Shown here: positions 35,028-41,446 of the stretch, one piece after another
How positions within the stretch are numbered: position 1 is the first letter of the stretch
Layout of the letters: every line of letters begins with the position of its first letter
Assembly (NCBI GenBank): GCA_900548855.1
Contig: URMF01000012.1
Location: 8,640 to 72,639 of the forward strand
Direction: 5' to 3'
Origin: an uncultured Eubacteriales bacterium
GTDB taxonomy: Bacteria; Bacillota; Clostridia; Lachnospirales; Lachnospiraceae
DNA: 64,000 nt
Program-made: the position numbers and the translations under genes
The notes under the pieces: generated by a model
What the model saw: only the letters and a program-made list of their open reading frames with translations
The model's database searches: none
What the model was told of the DNA's origin: nothing

Positions 35028-36260
35028 CTAAATGTCGTACAGCTGGTACATTGCCTCCATATCGCCAAGAAAACGGGCTTTCAGTCGGGAAGAACTGCAT
35101 TCTATGTCAAGGATGCGCCCAATAAAGGTACGTATCCAGGGCAGCATTTCATTACTGTCAAATACTTCCTTTTCATAGGTATAGGTGTCTGGGGCAATCC
35201 GGTTAATCATGCCGCCTTTTCCCTCCCGTTTCAGACGTTCAAGGATAAAAGCTTCGCTGTTTTCTTGGATATGCAGGGTAAGCTTTACCCATTCTGTATG
35301 ACTTCTGCCATTGTTCTGAAAGGATACGCCCCATATGTATGGGTGGTTTCTCTTTAAGGCTTCCCGGAGTGTGTTATAGTCCCTTACTGGCTCTAGCAAT
35401 TGCAGACTCTTGACCGCATCCATGCGGATTGTGGTAAAGCGCGCAGTTTTCATGGAATAGAGGCAGAGAAAGCGTCTTCCTGTCCTTGTGCTGGTAAAAA
35501 TCTGCAGTGGGATGCCTGTCTGGGCACTTTCCCTGCCACTTCTGGTACCTTTTATAAATAATTTGACAGAATATTGTCTCTGCATGGCATCTAATATCTG
35601 TAATAAGACTTCATCCTCCAGGGTATGTACAAAAAAGCTATGCTTTACCCGGAAGGTTTTGTTTTCCTCTGAAATTGTATCTAAAATAGTATTTCCGATG
35701 ATTCCCAGCGGTGCGCTGAGCTGGTAGTACTTGACTGCATCCTTCAGCAGGGGAAAATCGGTAAGAATGTTTTGAAAATCAGGATTTTTCAGGTAAAGCA
35801 TATCCCTGCCCTGCTTTTCCTTTCGCAGAAGTCCTTCTTTTACATAGGAATTGCATTTCCGGCGTACCGTCTGTACATCAAAAAACACGGTATATTTATC
35901 AAGGATTCCGTCTGTAATAGCTTCTATGGTTCTGCCTTTTTCAGCGGAAAGAAAATCCAGAAGGAAAAAATGGAGCATAATATCATTATCTGTAAAACTC
36001 TTGGTTTTCCATACCCGATAAAGGGGATTGGTGTCCAAGAGATTGCTGTCAATGGCAAGGGAAATGTTCTTCCCTTTTGCGGTATAATCCCGGTTCACGA
36101 AACCGGAAAGCCAGCTCTCTATGCGGCGGCGTTCATTGTCATAGGTTCTGGGACTTTTTTCTTTAAATTCATCCCTTGTCTTAAAACCGTAGACAAAGAA
36201 ATCCCTTACATATTCTCTTGTCTTTGGAAAGCTTTTAATCAATTCCTTAAATTCAGACAT
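35028..36260 (-). CDS. WYL-domain regulator A
   Basis: 410 residues. The N-terminal region (about 95-160) looks like a winged HTH (TVFFDVQTVRRKCNSYVKEG). The WYL domain lies at about 205-290 (TFRVKHSFFVHT and TGRRFLCLYSMKTARFTTIRMD), with a C-terminal extension after it. It is the first gene of the minus-strand cluster. Its promoter at 36339-36368 overlaps a perfect palindrome, which may be the operator for one of the WYL proteins. Confidence 0.85.
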   Translation of the reverse strand: MSEFKELIKSFPKTREYVRDFFVYGFKTRDEFKEKSPRTYDNERRRIESWLSGFVNRDYTAKGKNISLAIDSNLLDTNPLYRVWKTKSFTDNDIMLHFFLLDFLSAEKGRTIEAITDGILDKYTVFFDVQTVRRKCNSYVKEGLLRKEKQGRDMLYLKNPDFQNILTDFPLLKDAVKYYQLSAPLGIIGNTILDTISEENKTFRVKHSFFVHTLEDEVLLQILDAMQRQYSVKLFIKGTRSGRESAQTGIPLQIFTSTRTGRRFLCLYSMKTARFTTIRMDAVKSLQLLEPVRDYNTLREALKRNHPYIWGVSFQNNGRSHTEWVKLTLHIQENSEAFILERLKREGKGGMINRIAPDTYTYEKEVFDSNEMLPWIRTFIGRILDIECSSSRLKARFLGDMEAMYQLYDI

Positions 36261-36288
36261 GCGGGACTCCTTTCTTGTAATTATCTAT

Positions 36289-36325
36289 TAGGCTTTTGCC
36301 AAAAACTGGGTTTCGCAAATACCCA
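36289..36325. repeat. Degenerate short copy of the MITE-like repeat
   Basis: TAGGCTTTTGCCAAAAAC facing GGGTTTCGCAAATACCC resembles both terminal repeats joined with almost no interior. It lies in the 5' leader of WYL regulator A. Confidence 0.45.
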
Positions 36326-36338
36326 AATTACTTATTAT

Positions 36339-36380
36339 ATTGTAGCATATATGAGGGAAAAGACACAAATAATTATTTGT
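36339..36380 (-). promoter_or_regulatory. Promoter and palindromic operator candidate of the WYL operon
   Basis: On the minus strand TTGTGT (36363-36368), 18-base spacer, TACAAT (36339-36344) preceded by TGC. The perfect 16-base palindrome ACAAATAATTATTTGT (36365-36380) overlaps the -35 box, the usual place for a repressor site. Confidence 0.55.
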
Positions 36381-36515
36381 CTATAGTCTGAAGAAATAGG
36401 ATTCCTTATATTTTGAGCATTTTTTGAAAGTTGTGTATATTCAATGTAACAAATTTAGTGTCTTGTGGATAAGACTGCGAAAACTCAAGATAGAAACTTA
36501 AAAAATAAATAACAG

Positions 36516-36544
36516 TTGACATTTTATAAATTTAATGTTATATA
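36516..36544 (+). promoter_or_regulatory. Promoter of the toxin-like gene
   Basis: TTGACA (36516-36521), 17-base spacer, TATATA (36539-36544), about 50 bases upstream of the ORF at 36592. The rest of 36381-36591 is AT-rich, with nothing else I can assign. Confidence 0.65.
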
Positions 36545-36591
36545 TTATAAATATGAGCTCATAATTAAATTTAAAAGAAAATTCTATTTCT

Positions 36592-37086
36592 ATGATTGAA
36601 GAGGAGATTATTTCTTATGAAAAAAATTACAGAATAATAAGCTTTATTCTAATATTTAGTTTGATTATTGCAAATGTTGGTAATACAGTATATGCGAAAG
36701 AAAAGACAACTAAATTTAATTCTGTTACCAGAAATACGATTACTATTAAAGGGAAAAGTTTTAGTCAGGCAAAATTTGACAAAGCTTTAAATAAAGCTAT
36801 AATTATTTCAATTGATAACAGCTCCCTGACAAACAGAGGTAATTTTGCCGCTGGTTTATACTTTATTCCTGGTGTAGGAGAAGTTTTAATAACTGTAACA
36901 GGAGTTGTAATTGTTGCTGGTATTGTAATATATGCGGGTTCTTGGGCATATAAAAAAATTGTTACATATTTTTCTGAGCATACCAAAAACAAAAGACCAA
37001 GTACACATGATAAGCACACAAAACCTCGTCCTGGACGTGAAACAGAAAAGAAAAAACAAAAAAAGGGCTGGCAAAAAAGAAAGTAG
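36592..37086 (+). CDS. Secreted toxin-like small protein with basic C-terminus
   Basis: Up to 164 residues. A signal peptide (YRIISFILIFSLIIANVGNTVYA) is followed by an Asn/Lys-rich segment, a hydrophobic Gly/Val stretch (about 90-120), and a strongly basic tail STHDKHTKPRPGRETEKKKQ. The tail recalls C-terminal toxin modules, but I cannot name a family. The 36592 ATG has no ribosome binding site. A well-placed GAGGAG precedes an ATG at 36617 that is out of frame by one base across seven A, and eight A would give MKKNYRIISF. So expression may need slippage, or the gene may be damaged. Confidence 0.55.
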   Translation: MIEEEIISYEKNYRIISFILIFSLIIANVGNTVYAKEKTTKFNSVTRNTITIKGKSFSQAKFDKALNKAIIISIDNSSLTNRGNFAAGLYFIPGVGEVLITVTGVVIVAGIVIYAGSWAYKKIVTYFSEHTKNKRPSTHDKHTKPRPGRETEKKKQKKGWQKRK

Positions 37087-37094
37087 GTGTTCAT

Positions 37095-37628
37095 ATGACA
37101 GTAAAAGAATCCGGTATTGTAGAAATCTATACCAAAGCCCCAGACAGTTTCAGTGTGGGCAGGGTATTCTGCCAGAATAATGAATGCGTCGTTTTTGAAG
37201 ACATTGATACACAGGGGAAAATAACAGGCTATTACGTGATGAAAAAAGAAGTTATATCCCAGCTGGAATATGATACAGAATATCTTGACAAAATCGGCAA
37301 ATATATGGAATATAATGAAAATCATCCCTATTCCGAATGGTTTTCTTTAAATCCTGTTGCCTTAGATACGGAAAAGTCTTTAATCTTGCAGGTGCTTCAA
37401 TATGCCCAGGACAATAATATTGTAATTACAATTGAAACGGATAGCGAAGAACTGGAAAGTGGCTACGTGAAGAATATTGAAAATGGTATGCTTACCTTTG
37501 CATGTCTGGATATTTCTAACGCCCAGCCTATGGAAAACATCACAGTTGCAATTCATGACATTGATTTAATTGTATTTGAAAGCATTGATAATGTATTGTT
37601 ACAATATGCAAATGCAGCACTGAAATGA
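37095..37628 (+). CDS. Hypothetical acidic protein, possible immunity partner
   Basis: 177 residues, acidic, with no signal peptide or membrane helix. It starts 8 bases after the secreted basic protein with AGGTG upstream. The sequence (VEIYTKAPDSFSVGRVFCQN and later FACLDISNAQPMENITVAIHD) does not match a family I know. A cytosolic immunity role is inferred only from size, charge and position. Confidence 0.6.
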   Translation: MTVKESGIVEIYTKAPDSFSVGRVFCQNNECVVFEDIDTQGKITGYYVMKKEVISQLEYDTEYLDKIGKYMEYNENHPYSEWFSLNPVALDTEKSLILQVLQYAQDNNIVITIETDSEELESGYVKNIENGMLTFACLDISNAQPMENITVAIHDIDLIVFESIDNVLLQYANAALK

Positions 37629-37686
37629 TAATATACTTTTGCTATACCTATAATAAATTTACTTTAAAATAAACAATAATATTAAA

Positions 37687-38007
37687 ATGGTTGGTTTTGT
37701 GATTTGGCTGCTTTGTGGTCTTATGTTTCTTGGATTTGGTATTGCAGCATTTCGTGCAAAAGAACCAGTAGGCTTTTGGGCAAATGCCAAGGCTCCGGAG
37801 ATTGAAAATGTGAGGGCTTATAATAAGGCTGTGGGTAAATTGTGGTGTGTGACAGCCGTTGTCTTTGTTGTGCTGGGCTTTCCATTTTTGACCGCCAAGC
37901 AGAATTCACCACTGTTTTTCATTTCCATTGTAGGTGTAATGCTGGAAATGATTGTGGTTATGGTGGTGTATTCCTTGAAAATTGAGGTAAAGTATCGCAA
38001 GAAGTAA
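37687..38007 (+). CDS. Small membrane protein (DUF3784-like)
   Basis: 106 residues, three transmembrane segments, and a GFWANAKAPEIENVRAYNKAVGKLW motif between helices 1 and 2, as in small Firmicute DUF3784/SdpI-like membrane proteins. Function unknown. No good ribosome binding site precedes the ATG, so expression level is uncertain. Confidence 0.7.
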   Translation: MVGFVIWLLCGLMFLGFGIAAFRAKEPVGFWANAKAPEIENVRAYNKAVGKLWCVTAVVFVVLGFPFLTAKQNSPLFFISIVGVMLEMIVVMVVYSLKIEVKYRKK

Positions 38008-38094
38008 GGAAGAAGTCTTGAAAATTGAATTATAAATTTGAATAGTATTAAATTCCAGAGTACTTACAACGGATAAATAAAATAATAAAAGTAG

Positions 38095-38136
38095 AAAAAG
38101 TGGCTGTTTATGAATAAGTAGACATCCACTTTTTTA
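38095..38136 (+). terminator. Hairpin terminator upstream of rtcB paralogue 2
   Basis: AAAAAGTGG pairs with CCACTTTTT, with an inner TGTTTA/TAGACA helix (about 15 bp total) and a T6 tail. Confidence 0.8.
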
Positions 38137-38196
38137 AGTTGCCAAGCATATGAGAAAATGGTCCGGTGGACCATTTTTGAGTTCGCAACTTTTTTG
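38136..38196 (+). terminator. Second, nested hairpin with T-run upstream of rtcB paralogue 2
   Basis: Outer stem AAGTTGC/GCAACTT (38136-38142 with 38185-38191) encloses a perfect 10-bp hairpin, AAAATGGTCC GGT GGACCATTTT, and is followed by T5. It lies ~110 bases before the rtcB start, so it could be a regulated leader terminator. The remaining bases to 38305 show only a ribosome binding site. Confidence 0.65.
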
Positions 38197-38305
38197 ACAT
38201 GAAAAAATTACCAGTCCGGCATAGAATAGCATTATCAAAGAAAACAGAGGATACAAACAGTCAGGAAAGCACAAAAGAAGGTTGTGGGAAAAGGAGGGAA
38301 AGACA

Positions 38306-39538
38306 ATGTTTGTACTATTTAATGAAAAAACAAAATATCCGGTGAAGATTTGGTTAGCGGATGAAAGTAAGCTGGAGGAAAACTGCTTAGAACAGGCATA
38401 CCATCTGTCAAACCTTCCATTTATTCATAAATGGGTTTGTCTGATGCCGGATACCCATGCAGGAAAGGGAATGCCCATAGGAGGTGTGATTGCAGCAAAG
38501 GATGTGATTATTCCCAATGCGGTAGGTGTGGATATCGGCTGTGGAATGGTGTTTACTGCTACAAACATTAAGGTGGCAGAGATAAAGGATATCCAGACCG
38601 GAAACGGAACACTGATACAGTCTATGATTGGAAGCATTATGCGGACCGTACCATTGGGGACGGAGAGATATAAGAAACCGCAGGAATCCCGGGTTTTAGA
38701 CTGTGCTAAGGCAGAAATCGACAGATATTCGGCAAATCCGGAGCTGCTTCACCTGATAGACGAAGGCTATTACCAGGTGGGAACCCTTGGGGGCGGTAAT
38801 CATTTTATTGAGCTTCAAGAGGATGAAGACGGATATCTGTGTATTATGATTCATTCCGGAAGCCGTCATCTGGGAAAAGCAATATGCGATTATTTCCATA
38901 ACAGAGCAAGGGAATTAAATGCAAAATGGTACAGTGCGGTTCCGGATGACTACCGGCTGGCATTTTTACCGGTGCAGTCAGAGGAAGGAAAGCAGTATAT
39001 CAACTGGATGCAGCTTGCCATGGACTATGCCTTTGAGAACAGGGAGCATATGCTGCAGGCTGTCTGCAATATTGTAAGGGAACAGATTGAAAAGCATGCG
39101 GAGCAGAGGGTGGAGTTCACCGGTGAAATTAACTGCCACCACAACTATGCCGCTCTTGAAAACCATTATGGCGCCAATGTGTGGGTACACCGGAAAGGTG
39201 CCACCAGGGTAAGAGAGGGAGAACTGGCGGTTATACCGGGTGCAATGGGTTCCTATAGCTATGTAGTTGAGGGAAAAGGCAATCCGGAGACTTTTTGTAC
39301 CTCCTCCCACGGGGCAGGAAGATGTTATTCCAGAAGCGGCGCCATGGCGGCATTTTCTACAGAGCAGGTCATGGTGGATTTGAAGGAGCAGGGTGTAGTC
39401 CTCGGAAAACGTAAGAAAAATGATGTTGCCGAGGAATGCCGGTTTGCCTACAAGGATATTGATGAGGTTATGGAACAGCAAAAGGATATGGTTACGCCTG
39501 TCAGAAAATTAAAGACGGTGGGAGTTGTAAAGGGATAA
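38306..39538 (+). CDS. rtcB: RtcB-family RNA ligase (paralogue 2)
   Basis: About 410 residues from the ATG at 38306 (GGAGG 9 bases upstream); the TTG at 38282 overlaps the ribosome binding site. Complete motif set: DIGCGMVFTA, GGGNHFIEL, HSGSRHLGK, CHHNYAALENHYG and SSHGAGRCYSR with the guanylylated histidine. It is clearly diverged from paralogue 1, being longer and starting FVLFNEKTKYPVKIWL. It heads a unit with the tRNA-like RNA region and the slipin gene, an association proposed for RNA repair. Confidence 0.93.
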   Translation: MFVLFNEKTKYPVKIWLADESKLEENCLEQAYHLSNLPFIHKWVCLMPDTHAGKGMPIGGVIAAKDVIIPNAVGVDIGCGMVFTATNIKVAEIKDIQTGNGTLIQSMIGSIMRTVPLGTERYKKPQESRVLDCAKAEIDRYSANPELLHLIDEGYYQVGTLGGGNHFIELQEDEDGYLCIMIHSGSRHLGKAICDYFHNRARELNAKWYSAVPDDYRLAFLPVQSEEGKQYINWMQLAMDYAFENREHMLQAVCNIVREQIEKHAEQRVEFTGEINCHHNYAALENHYGANVWVHRKGATRVREGELAVIPGAMGSYSYVVEGKGNPETFCTSSHGAGRCYSRSGAMAAFSTEQVMVDLKEQGVVLGKRKKNDVAEECRFAYKDIDEVMEQQKDMVTPVRKLKTVGVVKG

Positions 39539-39620
39539 TAGGTAATTGCGAAACCCTGCTTTTGACATTGTGTATATTGTACAACTGGGTATTGGAAATA
39601 AGGAGTTTCGCAATTACCTA
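39539..39620. repeat. MITE-like inverted-repeat element, copy 3 (perfect ends)
   Basis: Perfect 16-base terminal inverted repeats TAGGTAATTGCGAAAC and GTTTCGCAATTACCTA enclose 50 bases. The element begins at the base after the rtcB stop codon. Confidence 0.8.
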
Positions 39621-39640
39621 ATTATAGATAAATGTGGAAG

Positions 39641-39721
39641 GATTTATTTGCGTGGGTATCGGGGAACATCTCCTGCCCTGCGGTGCCGGTATGTGATACT
39701 GGGTATTCCATAAATCTTTTT
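39641..39721 (+). other. Folded RNA segment ending in a T-run
   Basis: GATTTAT (39641-39647) pairs with ATAAATC (39710-39716), followed by T5. Inside are the hairpin GGGGA ACA TCTCC (39661-39673) and either GTATC/GATAC or CCGGTAT/ATACTGG. It may be the rtcB terminator or the 5' domain of a longer non-coding RNA, because the T-run doubles as the acceptor strand of the tRNA-like module that follows. Confidence 0.5.
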
Positions 39722-39815
39722 ACAAGCTTACGCCTTACCAAGCGTAAAGTGCATGCCTATAAGGATAGGCTCTAGCGTATGGTGTCAGTGGTTCAAATCC
39801 ACTCCGTGAAAACGG
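39717..39815 (+). ncRNA. tRNA-like module 1 between rtcB and slipin
   Basis: A cloverleaf can be drawn by eye. A 7-bp acceptor pairs TTTTTAC (39717-39723) with GTGAAAA (39806-39812, one G-U). The D-like arm is TTACGC/GCGTAA (39728-39733 with 39742-39747). An anticodon-position hairpin, GCCTAT AAGG ATAGGC (39755-39770), has only a 4-base loop and so no anticodon. The T arm is AGTGG TTCAAAT CCACT (39787-39803). It lacks a CCA end and a decoding loop, so it is a tRNA mimic rather than a tRNA. It is adjacent to rtcB and slipin, as reported for Band-7-linked tRNA-like RNAs. Confidence 0.65.
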
Positions 39816-39890
39816 TAGCTCAGAGGGTAGAGCACATAAAAAAGTGGCAGACTTTTTAAGTCAGATGGTTCGAATCCATACAAAACCAAG
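39816..39890 (+). ncRNA. tRNA-like module 2 with canonical A-box and B-box sequences
   Basis: TAGCTCAGAGGGTAGAGC (39816-39833) is an almost perfect tRNA D-arm region, and ATGG TTCGAAT CCAT (39865-39879) is a T arm. Between them AAAAAGT GGCAG ACTTTTT forms a 7-bp hairpin. Alternatively CAGAC TTTTTAA GTCAG gives a Lys-like (TTT) anticodon loop with one A-A mismatch. No adjacent acceptor strand pairs: CAAAACC (39881-39887) finds its perfect complement GGTTTTG only at 39980-39986. It is a degenerate or mimic tRNA, not a working tRNA gene. Confidence 0.6.
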
Positions 39891-39940
39891 AAGGTGCAGG
39901 AGGTTTCTCTCATCCGCGTTGGATATTTTTTCCAAGGTAA

Positions 39941-40258
39941 TTTATTTCATTACCTGAAGGCAGGAGGATACCGCAGACCGGTTTTGCAGGACAGCGAAGG
40001 GAACATATAGAAAATGGAGAAATCCTCCGGACAGAACTTCTGTCTGGATGGAGAACTGTTTTTGAAAAGTACCGGAGTCCTCCTGTAAAATCCTATGCTG
40101 AATCCGCTTTCCGTGATGGGGTAAAGATGAGAGGAACGGACTGCCGCATGGAAACTACTATGTTGAATGGGTATAGCCCAGATTGGAATCGTTCTGCTTT
40201 TGCAAGGCGGTTGCAGAGATTGGAGGATAGATATGAAAGTAATTATCAGAGAAAATGA
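39941..40258 (+). other. 105-codon open frame without a usual start, overlapping the slipin start
   Basis: After the stop TAA at 39938, this frame stays open for 105 codons to a TGA inside slipin. It has protein-like composition (for example GYSPDWNRSAFARRLQRLED), but the first ATG is only at codon 63 or so (40128). An AGGAGG at 39962-39967 has no start codon at proper distance. It could be a decayed gene, the 3' domain of the non-coding RNA, or chance. Confidence 0.3.
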
Positions 40259-41333
40259 AGCAGGCTTCGTGACAAGGAACGGAGTATTTGAAAAGCTGGT
40301 TACAGCAGGAAAATATCATTTTCCCAGGGCACTTGGATACCAGGTGCAGGTTGAGGAAATGCTGGGAGAGGTAAATATAATAGATATTCCATACCAGGTG
40401 CTGGAGAAGGATAAGAGATTTGAGGAATCCACGGTGCGTTATCAGATTCCGGACGGATTTCTCGGTCTGATTTATGTCAATGGTACATTGCGTGCATTTG
40501 CCACGAGAAAGGAATATATTTTCTGGAATGTGTTTGAAAAGTATGAGGTTAAGCTGGTTTCCATGGAACAGACGGAGATTGGAAAAGAGGTTACAAAGCA
40601 GATGCTTGCAATGATTCCAACAAAGTATTATACAACCGTATTGGTAGGGGAGGGTGAACAGGGACTTCTTTACTATAACCGTGTATTGCAGAAAATACTT
40701 TCTTCCGGCGTGTATTACTTCTGGAATGACAAGGATACTGTCACTGCACAGGTGGTAGATATGAAGCAGACGGAGTTAAATATTGCAGGTCAGGAAATTT
40801 TGACGAAGGATAAGATTGGAATTCGGATGAATGTAACCTGTACATATAAAATCCGGGATGCCGTATCGCTGACAGAGAATATCAAAAATCTGGAGCAGCA
40901 GTTATATTCCTTTGTGCAGCTGGTAATCCGGGAGCTTACCGGAAACTACAAGCTGGATGAGATTTTGGAGCTAAAGGAAACTATTTCCCAGGAGATATTT
41001 GCGAAGCTTAAGGAGAATGAAAAGACATTTTATGTGGAATTTATTTCTGCTGGAATTAAGGATATTATTCTGCCTGGTGAGATTAAGGATATCATGAATT
41101 CTGTGCTGGTAGCAGAAAAGACAGCCCAGGCGAATGTGATTTCCAGAAGAGAAGAGGTTGCCTCTACCCGGTCCTTATTAAATACGGCAAAGCTGATGGA
41201 TGAAAATAAGACTTTGTATAAGTTAAAGGAACTGGAATATCTGGAAAGAATCTGTGACCGGGTAGGAGAAATTTCTGTGAACGGAAACGCAGGTCTGGTG
41301 GAACAACTGGGACAGCTGATGGGTGCAAGATAA
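40233..41333 (+). CDS. Slipin-family SPFH/Band-7 protein
   Basis: 366 residues from the ATG at 40233 (GGAGG 7 bases upstream). It contains two SPFH-type segments: a partial N-terminal one (MKVIIRENEAGFVTRNGVFEK) and a full Band-7 domain (about 130-300, GEGEQGLLYYNRVLQKILSSGVYYFWND onward). An Ala/Glu-rich helix at about 300-340 follows. There is no transmembrane anchor, as in bacterial slipins linked to RtcB. Such proteins have been proposed as scaffolds for RNA-repair complexes with a tRNA-like RNA, which is present just upstream. Confidence 0.88.
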   Translation: MKVIIRENEAGFVTRNGVFEKLVTAGKYHFPRALGYQVQVEEMLGEVNIIDIPYQVLEKDKRFEESTVRYQIPDGFLGLIYVNGTLRAFATRKEYIFWNVFEKYEVKLVSMEQTEIGKEVTKQMLAMIPTKYYTTVLVGEGEQGLLYYNRVLQKILSSGVYYFWNDKDTVTAQVVDMKQTELNIAGQEILTKDKIGIRMNVTCTYKIRDAVSLTENIKNLEQQLYSFVQLVIRELTGNYKLDEILELKETISQEIFAKLKENEKTFYVEFISAGIKDIILPGEIKDIMNSVLVAEKTAQANVISRREEVASTRSLLNTAKLMDENKTLYKLKELEYLERICDRVGEISVNGNAGLVEQLGQLMGAR

Positions 41334-41359
41334 AAGACTATCCTATATATTTTGAGACC

Positions 41360-41388
41360 TTGCTTGTAACCCCTTTGTCGTTTATAAT
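41360..41388 (+). promoter_or_regulatory. Promoter of the DUF1266-like gene
   Basis: TTGCTT (41360-41365), 17-base spacer, TATAAT (41383-41388), about 50 bases upstream of the start at 41447. Confidence 0.65.
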
Positions 41389-41446
41389 AAAATATAATAA
41401 ATAATTTTAAAAATGATATATATTGTATTTGAATAGGGAGGTACTT

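Noticed and set aside
36592..39538. Prophage or integrative element around the toxin-like genes
   Set aside because: No integrase, att repeats, structural or transfer genes were found.
39816..39890. Functional tRNA-Lys gene
   Set aside because: D and T arms look right and a TTT loop can be drawn, but there is no acceptor stem partner. Extra bases separate the D arm and anticodon stem, the variable loop is missing and there is no CCA-proximal structure.
40014..40088. Small ORF of 24 codons between the tRNA-like region and slipin
   Set aside because: No ribosome binding site at proper spacing, and it overlaps strong local hairpins and the longer open frame.
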